Part shown: positions 50,787-59,394 of the stretch, piece by piece
How the letters are laid out: each line of letters opens with the position of its first letter
How positions within the stretch are numbered: the stretch's first letter is position 1
Assembly: GCA_002825465.1 (NCBI GenBank)
Contig: PJER01000003.1
Location: 62,001-126,000, forward strand
Length of the DNA stretch: 64,000 nucleotides
Source of the DNA: Candidatus Thorarchaeota archaeon MP8T_1
GTDB taxonomy: Archaea; Asgardarchaeota; Thorarchaeia; Thorarchaeales; Thorarchaeaceae
Direction of reading: 5' to 3'
Made by a program: the position numbers and the translations under genes
The notes under the pieces: model-generated
Databases searched by the model: none
Told to the model about the DNA's origin: nothing
What the model saw: the letters and a program-made list of their open reading frames with translations, nothing else

Positions 50787-52454
50787 TTAAACGACTTCTG
50801 CATCAGGTCCAGTATGGACATACTTCATTCTGGTAAGCATCGTTGTGAAGTATTTTCCACCGATAATCCCAGAGTCTTTGTATCCACCCAAATGAGGCAT
50901 GTATGGATCATAATAGACATGATCATCGCTGGTTCCAACACCTGCAGTTTCAATCTCCTTGACCCATTTCTGTCGCACCTTGATGTCGTCAGAGATGATG
51001 GTTGAACGTAATCCAAAGCGAGATTGATTTGCAATCTTTATTGCTTCGTCAACACTCTTCACAGGATACACTGGCAATGCTGGAGCGAAGACTTCCTCGG
51101 TCATTAGACGCATGTCAAGTTTGACATTCGTGACTATCGTCGGTTTATAGAATATACCAGCAGGGTCTCTCTCTTCAAGGTAGTTCATTCGATAACCGCC
51201 AGTTTCTATCTTCGCACCTTTAGCTATTGCATCCTCCATCTGATCTAAAAGTATGTACAATGCTGTGAATCCTACGGGAGACAAGTCTACAGTGGGATCT
51301 GATGGTAATCCAGCTTTACGCTTGTTTGCCTCTTCGACTAGTAATGGGACTAGATCATCATGAAGAGTTTCTTGGATAAGTAAGCGCTTGATTGCCATGC
51401 ATGCTTGACCACTTCCTAGGAAACGACCTCGGACTATAACCTCTGCAGCCTTTTGCAAATCAACATCATTTCCCCAGACAAGGCAAGGATCGCTTCCTGC
51501 AAGCTCAGGAGCCATCTGGACACCTTTACTTGCAGCTTCAGACCAGAGCTTCAATCCCACATCACTATCGCCATACCAGACAAGTGCACCGACACGAGGA
51601 TCATTCATGAATCGATCCATCATATGCTTACCTCCACCAGTAAGAACTTGGAGAATAGATGGCGGAAGACCACTCTTGATGAAGCTCTTTAGGAAAATAT
51701 TTGCAAATACAATTGTGCTCAATGGAACTTTACCTGGAGGTTTCAAGAGTGTTGAATTTCCTGCCAAAATGGATGATGTAATGCTAAAAATCCCGAGCGC
51801 TATAGGAGCATTGTATGGAGTGAAAAGGGCGGCAACGCCATAAGGTTCTCTGAATCGGTAGGACTTACCACCATCTAGACCAGGTTCCTCAACTACATCT
51901 AGAAATTTACCCCATTCGTCAACTGATTTTCGATAATCGCTCCAAGCTCCCAAATCCCATGCCCATTTCAGAGTTCCAACAGGCATACCTTCCTTAATGG
52001 ATATATCACGAATTGTTTCCCAGTTCTTTTTGATCTCAAGGCTGGCTTCATAAAGAGCATCTGCACGTTGTTCAAGCGTTAATCCCATATTAGGAATTTT
52101 GAAGGGATTGTAGAGCTTTCCATGGTCTCGTACTCCAGCAGATATAGCTCGCTCAATGTCCTCTTCTCGAGAGAGGCATACCTTAGCATAAGCTACCTCA
52201 TCTATCTCATCTTTTGAATATGTAGGAACTCCGTGATGTTTACGATAATCACGTAGAAATTGCATATCAGGTGAGTTAGTTGGAATCAATCCGGGTATCT
52301 TTGAAAAGACAAATCGTGAAAATGAGGATGCTGATTTCATTTGAAGCGCTATTGCAAGACCAGGGTCCTGAGTAACTTTCACCATATCTGGAAAGATACT
52401 ATACTTCCCTGTATCTACTTCTTCACCATCAACTAGAATCGGGAATACGTCCAT
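50787..52454 (-). CDS. NAD(P)-dependent aldehyde dehydrogenase (ALDH superfamily, GAPN-like)
   Basis: 555 residues. The canonical ALDH core shows FTPYNAPIALG, NSTLLKPPGKVPLSTI (cofactor Lys), LTGGGKHM, MAPELAGSDPCLVW (general-base Glu) and FLGSGQACMAIKR (catalytic Cys). The N-terminal ~70 residues are a longer-than-usual extension. GAPN and related archaeal enzymes share APELxGSDP, so non-phosphorylating glyceraldehyde-3-P oxidation is possible and would fit the glycerol locus downstream; other aldehydes are equally possible. Confidence 0.88.
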   Translation of the reverse strand: MDVFPILVDGEEVDTGKYSIFPDMVKVTQDPGLAIALQMKSASSFSRFVFSKIPGLIPTNSPDMQFLRDYRKHHGVPTYSKDEIDEVAYAKVCLSREEDIERAISAGVRDHGKLYNPFKIPNMGLTLEQRADALYEASLEIKKNWETIRDISIKEGMPVGTLKWAWDLGAWSDYRKSVDEWGKFLDVVEEPGLDGGKSYRFREPYGVAALFTPYNAPIALGIFSITSSILAGNSTLLKPPGKVPLSTIVFANIFLKSFIKSGLPPSILQVLTGGGKHMMDRFMNDPRVGALVWYGDSDVGLKLWSEAASKGVQMAPELAGSDPCLVWGNDVDLQKAAEVIVRGRFLGSGQACMAIKRLLIQETLHDDLVPLLVEEANKRKAGLPSDPTVDLSPVGFTALYILLDQMEDAIAKGAKIETGGYRMNYLEERDPAGIFYKPTIVTNVKLDMRLMTEEVFAPALPVYPVKSVDEAIKIANQSRFGLRSTIISDDIKVRQKWVKEIETAGVGTSDDHVYYDPYMPHLGGYKDSGIIGGKYFTTMLTRMKYVHTGPDAEVV

Positions 52455-52521
52455 AGTTAATCCTCAGTATTTTGAGCGAGGAATGGCATCTACTGTAATC
52501 TAAAGGTCTTTCGGACTAGAC

Positions 52522-53016
52522 CTATTTGTCGACTAGAGAACGTTCGTACATTTGTACGAGCATACCTTCAGTCTGTTCGTATGGTTCGCCCCATGGAATA
52601 AAACCAAATTTTTTCATCAGACGTTCACCGACTTCCTGACCAACTAGAATGTTGCAGTAATTTCTAACACAACCATGTTTCTTTCCATATTCTGCAAATT
52701 GAATATACATTGCAGAAGCAAGTCCAGATGTTCTGCATTCGGGGCGGACTGTCTGATGTTCTCCAAAAAGTCCCTTTTCTGTGATTTTGGCTTTGTATAC
52801 ACCAACAATACTTCCTTGAAGACGACTACCAAAGTAATGAAATCCATCACGCATATCTTGGATTATCTGATCAGCAGTGTACATTCGCTTCTTTCGCCAG
52901 TGTTCAGGATACTCTTTTGCAAGAGGCCAGACCTGTCTGAAGAGCTCCGAAATTTCTTCTGCATCTTTTTCTCCAAATTCGATTACTCGAATCTCTTCAG
53001 CAGGTAATTCTGACAT
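52522..53016 (-). CDS. GNAT-family N-acetyltransferase
   Basis: 164 residues from the ATG at 53016; TTG 53025 is also possible. The GNAT fold shows an N-terminal strand-helix, YFGSRLQGSIVGVYKAKI (strands 3-4) and acetyl-CoA pyrophosphate-loop region VRPECRTSGLASAMY (R/Q-x-x-G-x-G/A), then GERLMKKFGFIPWG. Substrate unknown. It lies between the radical-SAM and ALDH genes, same strand, with gaps of about 60 nt on both sides. Confidence 0.82.
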   Translation of the reverse strand: MSELPAEEIRVIEFGEKDAEEISELFRQVWPLAKEYPEHWRKKRMYTADQIIQDMRDGFHYFGSRLQGSIVGVYKAKITEKGLFGEHQTVRPECRTSGLASAMYIQFAEYGKKHGCVRNYCNILVGQEVGERLMKKFGFIPWGEPYEQTEGMLVQMYERSLVDK

Positions 53017-53079
53017 TTTATTCAAGGGTAGGATAGTTATTCCTTGCTATAACTTCTAGGGTTTGATACCAAGTAATAA

Positions 53080-54216
53080 TCACATAATTGATGCAGCCCA
53101 ATCATATGCCTCTTGAATTGGAGTGCAACCTCCACATTTATGGCAGCCAGCCTTAGTTTTCATTGGATTCAATCCATTTTCGAATAGAATTTTTCCGACT
53201 TCTTTGTAGAAGTTCACTGTGCTATCCAGATTATCCACATATTTTGGTTTGTAACTGGCAAGTTGACTACCAGCTGATGGACGAACTGGTGCTACCACTG
53301 AGATTACTCCAATTTCTGCTAGTTCTCTAACCAGCTTCAATGTGTTGGTCTGGTCTTCCCCCAATCCATGCAAAATGAAAGTACTCACATGACCCCTTTC
53401 AAAATAATCGAGAGCATATTGCCAACTTCTCTTATAGAGATCAAGAGACCCATACTCATGTTTTCCGGGACACATCTCTTCTCGAACTGAGTCATCAGCA
53501 CTCTCTATATGCATCCCAACAGCACTTGCTCCAGCTTGGGCAATCTCATGAATGACATCGTTATTAATTGGAGGTTCGAATTGAACACCTATCGGGAGAC
53601 TACTTACTTCTCTAATTGCGCGAATGATGCGAATCAGATGTTCGATTCCCATATCTTCAGACTCAGGGGTTCCAGTTGTCAGAAGAACATCCTCAATCAA
53701 ACCTTCTTTTTCAGCAGCAATAACAACTTCAGCTACTTGCTCAGGTATCTTTTCAAGCATAGTATCTCCTGATTGATGTGATTGAGGGATTGTACAGAAT
53801 TTGCACTGAGTGCCATATGACCAGTATCTACATGATTGATAGACAGTGGTTGCCAATGTTCTATCACCATGAAGCAATGCGATTTTCGAGTATTGTGTTC
53901 CATCTTCAGTTTTTAGGTCGTAGAATTTTGGACGCGGAACTACTTTCATATACACAGATTTATCGTAAAGCCAGAAGGATGGGTCATCTGTTGGTTCGAG
54001 TGGAGCTGAGTTGAAAGTCTTAGCTTGTTCTCCAACACGTAGAGGAACACCAACAACGCGATTGTTTGGTAAGAGGAAGTATCTCCCTCCAACAGGTCCA
54101 GCACCACCCTTGCGAACACTCTGCTCGCCTTTTGTCAGGACAGCACCTTCGGTAAGTAATCGTACCTTTAGCCGTAGGAGTTCCGTAGCATCCATTTTAA
54201 TCTCAACTATAGCCAT
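53080..54216 (-). CDS. Radical SAM enzyme with unusual CX8CX2C cluster motif
   Basis: 378 residues, AAGGA 5 nt before the ATG. The SAM-cluster cysteines are Cys129, Cys138 and Cys141 in QSCRYWSYGTQCKFC, a CX8CX2C spacing instead of CX3CX2C. The barrel then follows normal radical-SAM order (LLTTGTPES, IGVQFEPP, VGMHIESADD). A C-terminal Cys358-x2-Cys361-x2-Cys364 may bind a second cluster. The general layout resembles the MSMEG_0568 / biotin-synthase-like branch. It follows the Fe-S subunit gene after 7 nt, so it is part of the glycerol-oxidation operon; its product is unknown. Confidence 0.85.
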   Translation of the reverse strand: MAIVEIKMDATELLRLKVRLLTEGAVLTKGEQSVRKGGAGPVGGRYFLLPNNRVVGVPLRVGEQAKTFNSAPLEPTDDPSFWLYDKSVYMKVVPRPKFYDLKTEDGTQYSKIALLHGDRTLATTVYQSCRYWSYGTQCKFCTIPQSHQSGDTMLEKIPEQVAEVVIAAEKEGLIEDVLLTTGTPESEDMGIEHLIRIIRAIREVSSLPIGVQFEPPINNDVIHEIAQAGASAVGMHIESADDSVREEMCPGKHEYGSLDLYKRSWQYALDYFERGHVSTFILHGLGEDQTNTLKLVRELAEIGVISVVAPVRPSAGSQLASYKPKYVDNLDSTVNFYKEVGKILFENGLNPMKTKAGCHKCGGCTPIQEAYDWAASIM

Positions 54217-54223
54217 TTTTTCC

Positions 54224-55348
54224 TTAATCTATATTGGGCTTCCGGCCTTTCTTACCTAGAAGAACAAATTCAGGGAGATCGTATACTTTGATAGTTTCAT
54301 CCGATTGGGAGTCGAGCATATTCTTACAGAATGGACACGAAGTCACTAGAATTTCAGCACCAACATCTCTTGCATGTTTTACTCGCTCTGCACCTATCTT
54401 CTTTGCATGATTTGGAAATAGTGTGCGGAGACCTGCGCCATTACCACAACATGACGCATTATCTCGAGACCGAGTCATTTCTACGAGAGATTTCTTTGAG
54501 ACCTTTTCTATCACTTTTCGTGGTTCATCGTAAATACTACAATGTCTTCCAAGATGACATGGATCATGATAGGTGATTGGTTCTCTGAAGTCAGAACTTG
54601 GTAAATTATCAATCTCTGCCTCGAGTACTTGGCTGATGTGCCTAATTGGTTTATCAATCACTAGTTCAGCATCTGGGTAATCATGTGTCAAAACTCGATA
54701 ACATCCTGGGCAGGTCACGATAATTTCATCAACATCCAACGAGTTGAACATACTGACATTATGCTGAGCAAGTTCAATTCCTACATCATAATCGCCAGTT
54801 CTGAATAATGGTGAACCACAACACCATTCTTCTGGAGATATTACTATCTTATAATCTAATGATTCCAAAAGCTCGACTGTGGATGCAGCAATATTCTTCT
54901 CTCTATAAGCGGCAGTACATCCTGTGAAATAGAATATCTTCTTACTACCCCTTTCTTTGGTTTCAATCCATTTATTTCTAGATTCGTGAGTTTCGGAAAA
55001 AGGATTGTGATACTTCTTGATTGATTCAGCTAATTCATCAAGACCTGAGGGTCTCTTACCTTCCCTTACAATCCCACGTCTTCTCTGCTCGACGATAGTA
55101 GCTATATCAATCTCAGGTTTGCAGAAGGTTAGACAATTACTGCACTCCAAACACTGGAAAAGAACCTCTATTCCTCTCTTGTCGAGGTCTCTTGTTCTAA
55201 CAATCTCCTGATGGAGCAGCAAGGCTCTTCCATGGGGGGTAGGAGCATCAGAACGCCAACCAAAGAAAGTAGGACAAACATGTCTACACATCTTCGGACA
55301 TGCTGCACACATTCGAATCTGCTCAGAAAGAGTATCATCAAATGTCAT
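54224..55348 (-). CDS. Fe-S oxidoreductase with two CCG domains (GlcF/HdrD-like)
   Basis: 374 residues. N-terminal ferredoxin part with two partial Cys sets (RMCAACPKMCRHVCP, and QCLECSNCLTFCKP), followed by two cysteine-rich CCG domains (EEWCCGSPLFRTGD and ASCCGNGAGLR), which hold a non-cubane or [4Fe-4S] cluster in HdrB/GlcF proteins. It passes electrons from the adjacent FAD oxidase. Its start overlaps the stop of that gene by 4 nt (ATGA). Confidence 0.88.
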   Translation of the reverse strand: MTFDDTLSEQIRMCAACPKMCRHVCPTFFGWRSDAPTPHGRALLLHQEIVRTRDLDKRGIEVLFQCLECSNCLTFCKPEIDIATIVEQRRRGIVREGKRPSGLDELAESIKKYHNPFSETHESRNKWIETKERGSKKIFYFTGCTAAYREKNIAASTVELLESLDYKIVISPEEWCCGSPLFRTGDYDVGIELAQHNVSMFNSLDVDEIIVTCPGCYRVLTHDYPDAELVIDKPIRHISQVLEAEIDNLPSSDFREPITYHDPCHLGRHCSIYDEPRKVIEKVSKKSLVEMTRSRDNASCCGNGAGLRTLFPNHAKKIGAERVKHARDVGAEILVTSCPFCKNMLDSQSDETIKVYDLPEFVLLGKKGRKPNID

Positions 55349-56772
55349 TTCTGTACCCCCATGCCAAGTTTACCAGGATTCATGATTCCATTAGGATCAA
55401 GAACCTCTTTGATTTGTTTCAAGACTTGAAAGGCAGAACCTAATTCTTCCTCAGTATAGGTACTTCGTGAAAGACCCACACCATGTTGATGACTCATGGT
55501 ACCTCCTTCTCGGAGACACGCAGCAACACCATCATCCCAAATCTTCCTGTAAGTCGCCCAGGCATCTTCAGCTGTTGCTCGGGAACTGAAGAATATCATG
55601 TAGATACTACCACCATTTTGATACATGTGGGAGAAATGCGACATCACAATAGCATCGTGTGCTTCCATTGCTTCTTTCATTGCATAGTAGATAGACTCAA
55701 GTTTATCATAAGTTGCGACAATATCTATCGTATCTCCTACAGCAAATCCAGATGTGGTAAGTCTTGTGGGATAGTACATATCATAACGGTGTTCCCACCA
55801 TCTCTTCGAAGGACCTTCACCTTGATCTGTACCACCATGAGAGGAACAAATCTCTATGCACTTTCTTTCGTCAATTTCATTCTTTGCAGGGATTCCATCA
55901 AAACCAAGAAGCAACATGCAATGTCCTTCTTCGAATTCAAAGTACATTGAGAATGCCATAGCTGCATCTTCAGGATCATAGAGTCGGACAATGGATGGAG
56001 TAATCCCTTCCCTGAAGATATTACGAATTGCCTCAAGTCCACTATGAACGTCGGGAAAAGAATAGCTCCTAAACCTACGTTCTTCAGGCATCAGAAATAA
56101 TCGAAGAGTTGCTTCAGTGATTATTCCAAGTACTCCCTCTGAGCCGATGAATATCTGTCGGAGGTCTGGACCTACCGAGTGTCGAGGAACTGACTTCAGA
56201 TTGATTATTGCACCATTGGGAAGTACGACTTCTAATCCAAGAGTTAAATCCTCAATTTTGCCATAGAGTGAGGACATCGAGCCTCCGGACCGAGTAGCAA
56301 TAAAGCCACCAATATTGGATGCTCTTAGAGAAGTTGGTGTGTGACCAAGTGTGTATCCAAACCTATTCACTTCATCTTCAAGGTCAATGCCAACAACTCC
56401 AGCCTCGACTCGTATAGTCATAGATTTCTCATCAATGTGATGTATCTTATTGAGGCGTTTGAGGTCAAGCTGGATACCTCCATATATTGCCAAAGTTCCC
56501 CCGCATGTTCCAGCACCACCACCAACTGGAGTCACAGGAATTTTCATCTCATTTGCTACAATTAGAATCTGAGAGATCTCTTCCTTAGTGCTAGGAAATA
56601 CAACCATATCAGCAAGAGGCAATAATTCACCTGCACGAATTTTAGCTTCACTAAGAGGCCATGCATCATGTGCATCCAATATTCTATCAGTTTCTTGCTG
56701 TGTTACATTCTCTTCACCGACTATCGAAATCATTCTTTCGTATAATTTCTTCTTGGTTTTGTTATCAAGCAA
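55345..56772 (-). CDS. FAD-linked oxidase, GlcD/D-lactate dehydrogenase-like
   Basis: 475 residues, TTG start about 11 nt after AAGGAG. The PCMH/FAD-binding domain is clear: DMVVFPSTKEEISQILIVAN, TPVGGGAGTCGGTLA, EAGVVGIDLEDEVNRFG and GFIATRSGGS. The FAD-oxidase C-terminal part ends HQHGVGLSRSTY ... LDPNGIMNPGKLG. It oxidises a 2-hydroxyacid (glycolate, D-lactate) or similar, with electrons going to the CCG protein overlapping downstream. Confidence 0.9.
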   Translation of the reverse strand: MLDNKTKKKLYERMISIVGEENVTQQETDRILDAHDAWPLSEAKIRAGELLPLADMVVFPSTKEEISQILIVANEMKIPVTPVGGGAGTCGGTLAIYGGIQLDLKRLNKIHHIDEKSMTIRVEAGVVGIDLEDEVNRFGYTLGHTPTSLRASNIGGFIATRSGGSMSSLYGKIEDLTLGLEVVLPNGAIINLKSVPRHSVGPDLRQIFIGSEGVLGIITEATLRLFLMPEERRFRSYSFPDVHSGLEAIRNIFREGITPSIVRLYDPEDAAMAFSMYFEFEEGHCMLLLGFDGIPAKNEIDERKCIEICSSHGGTDQGEGPSKRWWEHRYDMYYPTRLTTSGFAVGDTIDIVATYDKLESIYYAMKEAMEAHDAIVMSHFSHMYQNGGSIYMIFFSSRATAEDAWATYRKIWDDGVAACLREGGTMSHQHGVGLSRSTYTEEELGSAFQVLKQIKEVLDPNGIMNPGKLGMGVQK

Positions 56773-56780
56773 GAATCACA

Positions 56781-58019
56781 TCACTCCTTCTTAGGTAGTC
56801 TCTGTGCAATGAATACTGTTAGATCATCAACCTCTATGGAACTACCGCTCTTGAAGAGGTTAGTTTCAATTTGTGCGGTACACAGAGGGCAGGGTGTAAC
56901 AAGCCGCTCTGCACCAGTTTCCTCTAGCGCCATCATGTTGTCCTTTACCACAGCATTTGAAACATCACTCGAGTGATAAGAAACCATTCCACCTCCTCCA
57001 CAACATGAATCATGAAGAATTGATTCGGTCACACGTACACCAGGCATAAGTCTGAGAATACTGAGAGCATGATCCATCACTTGTCGAGAAGTATGTCTGA
57101 TAAGATGGCAAGGGTCATGCACGGATACATGAACTTGAGTTGAAGCATCTGAGTCCTTTAGAGCCATTTGGAGTCTATCAAAACCAATCTCTTCAGCTAA
57201 GAACTCTAAAAGGTGATATGCTGGAACGCCCCAATCATCTCGAACTGAAAGGTCAGCAAGATTGGAAGTACAACCAGCACAAGTTGTCACTACTTTCTTC
57301 ACACCTAGTTTCTTCACCTTTTTCTTCAACTTTGTAGCGAGGGCTCTTGCGTTCTTAGTGTCACCCATGAGACGTGATGGAAGACTGCAACACTGGAATT
57401 CATCCAGCAATGTATAATTGACATCAAAATAATCGAGTATGACTTTTGCAGCTTCACGCACTTCTTGTGCGCGTTCTTCAGCTTGGCAGCCAGGATAGAA
57501 TAGAACCTCAGCCTTCTCTTTAATAACATCTGGAACATAAGGCAATTTTAATCGTTCCAGTCTCATATCACGACTTGCAATTTTTTCTTCTGGATCATCC
57601 CAGGGTTCGAAGGCTCGTTGATGTTCTTCGACAATTTCCCTTACCATCATGAGCCCCTTTGGAACTAGGTCGGGTCGGTGTTCGAAGATGTTTTCACGAA
57701 CGATGTCCACAATATCTGGAATATTGACATTCTTTGGGCATACTTCCCTGCATGTTCCGCATCCCGTACAGAGATAGATTTTGTCAACGGTAGTCCAAAA
57801 CTCTGGGGATGATCGTGAGAGTTCAACAGCGATACTTCTAGGGCCGCTGAACCTGTCAAGTCCAACAGAGGCTACAACTGGACAGTGATTAATGCAGAGA
57901 CCACAATTGATGCATGATTCGATTGATTTGATAATTTCAAGCTCATCAAGATGGAATGGAGTGATCTTCTCGTCCTTTAGTGTGGATTTGACATATTCAA
58001 AAGCCTCATTTTCATCCAT
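56781..58019 (-). CDS. glpC: Anaerobic glycerol-3-phosphate dehydrogenase subunit C-like Fe-S protein
   Basis: 412 residues. Two [4Fe-4S] ferredoxin motifs (CINCGLCINHCP and CTGCGTCREVCP) and two CCG domains (QCCSLPSRLMGD and SCCGGGGMVSYHS) match GlpC/HdrD. It links the GlpAB flavoprotein to membrane or soluble acceptors. It directly follows glpB (1-nt gap). No haem or membrane helix. Confidence 0.88.
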   Translation of the reverse strand: MDENEAFEYVKSTLKDEKITPFHLDELEIIKSIESCINCGLCINHCPVVASVGLDRFSGPRSIAVELSRSSPEFWTTVDKIYLCTGCGTCREVCPKNVNIPDIVDIVRENIFEHRPDLVPKGLMMVREIVEEHQRAFEPWDDPEEKIASRDMRLERLKLPYVPDVIKEKAEVLFYPGCQAEERAQEVREAAKVILDYFDVNYTLLDEFQCCSLPSRLMGDTKNARALATKLKKKVKKLGVKKVVTTCAGCTSNLADLSVRDDWGVPAYHLLEFLAEEIGFDRLQMALKDSDASTQVHVSVHDPCHLIRHTSRQVMDHALSILRLMPGVRVTESILHDSCCGGGGMVSYHSSDVSNAVVKDNMMALEETGAERLVTPCPLCTAQIETNLFKSGSSIEVDDLTVFIAQRLPKKE

Positions 58020-58020
58020 T

Positions 58021-59394
58021 TTATGCCACCTCTTTCACGTAATCGATTATGTTCTTTGCAGCATTATATGCGCTAGTTGCTGCTACACCCAGTCCACTTT
58101 TTTCCACAGAGTAATTATAGCCAGCAAGAATCGAACCAGCTGCATAAAGGTTCTCAGCCCATTCAAGACCATCTTCTGTTACAGGTCGAAATTCTGGGTC
58201 AACGCTGAGACCGCATGTTTGGATTGGTTGACCCATTGGACTTATTGATAAGATATTTGTTGATCTTGATGGAACTATGGTGGATGCTGAGTGATAATCA
58301 CCTGTAACTGGCATGAGACCAAACACGGTTTCCCTCAGACCTGTTTCATCCCCTTCTAATCCACCACCGATAAATTTCCCAGTTGCTAGAAGGAACACTT
58401 TTGCATTAATCTCGATCTCACGTCGAGGAGAGGCAGCAGTTATTGATGTTAATATATTTCCTTCATATTGATAGGATATGGCCTCATGACCTTGTAGTAA
58501 TTTTCCTCCTGACTTTACAAAGATGGTCTCTAAGGATTTCTGCAAGCGGTGACCTGGGATGGATGGTGGAAATCCAAGAAGTTCAAAGACAGTTGTTCCC
58601 GTTAATTCCTCAAGTCTCTCTTTGTTCTTAGTTGCATTGCGAATTCCCAATATTGGAGGAAATGCAATATGAGTTGCATTTACTTGATCAATATGAGGTT
58701 TGAGAGATTTTGCAAGAGCTTCGATTGAATCTTTGTGATCCAAGTGTCTAGCTAGTTCTATTGAGGAAATGTTGTATTTTTTCCCAAAAGGACTCACATC
58801 AATGATGCAATGGCCCACCTTCCGGGGTGAGCCTTGAGTTGCTAACCGGTCTTCAAGATAGGTCTGCGCTGCTGCAGATGGATTGAAATCCGCATATCCC
58901 GATATACCTACGAAAAGAAGAATCGAATCATCCCGTGTGTTCAAATCACCACTATTCATTGTTTTTTGGATAAGACACGTTGGCTTTGTCGTTCCAAGGA
59001 TAGTTATTGGAAAAATATTCGAATCAAATTCACCCATCACAGGAGCCATAGTTCCTTCAAGATTTTCCTTTAACCAGCTAATAGTCTTACTTGTCCGCTC
59101 CACAATTGTATCATGAATTTTATCAGGTTCAATACGCTCATCATATCCAATGACACTATATGGATGCAGGGGATATATTCTCGATAATGCAAAGAGACCT
59201 TCTTCAGGAGATATGAAGGGTTCCGTTGCCTCTGGGAGATAGCCAATAAGATCTATTGCACCAGAAGAATATGCAGTGGCACTTTGACCTTTTCTGAGAA
59301 GTACTGTGTCCAGTCCGGCCTTTACCGCAATGGAGCCCGCAACAAGCCCCGCCATTCCACCGCCAATCACAACAAGGTCGGTATTAAGGTCCAT
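58021..59394 (-). CDS. glpB: Anaerobic glycerol-3-phosphate dehydrogenase subunit B
   Basis: 457 residues. N-terminal dinucleotide fold LVVIGGGMAGLVAGS, then SATAYSSGAIDLIG, and a second FAD/NAD region near VFLLATGKFIGGGLEG; the final LYAAGSILAGYNYSVEKSGLG is the family C-terminal flavin loop. GlpB carries FMN/FAD for transfer from GlpA to GlpC. The start abuts the glpA stop with no gap. Confidence 0.9.
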   Translation of the reverse strand: MDLNTDLVVIGGGMAGLVAGSIAVKAGLDTVLLRKGQSATAYSSGAIDLIGYLPEATEPFISPEEGLFALSRIYPLHPYSVIGYDERIEPDKIHDTIVERTSKTISWLKENLEGTMAPVMGEFDSNIFPITILGTTKPTCLIQKTMNSGDLNTRDDSILLFVGISGYADFNPSAAAQTYLEDRLATQGSPRKVGHCIIDVSPFGKKYNISSIELARHLDHKDSIEALAKSLKPHIDQVNATHIAFPPILGIRNATKNKERLEELTGTTVFELLGFPPSIPGHRLQKSLETIFVKSGGKLLQGHEAISYQYEGNILTSITAASPRREIEINAKVFLLATGKFIGGGLEGDETGLRETVFGLMPVTGDYHSASTIVPSRSTNILSISPMGQPIQTCGLSVDPEFRPVTEDGLEWAENLYAAGSILAGYNYSVEKSGLGVAATSAYNAAKNIIDYVKEVA

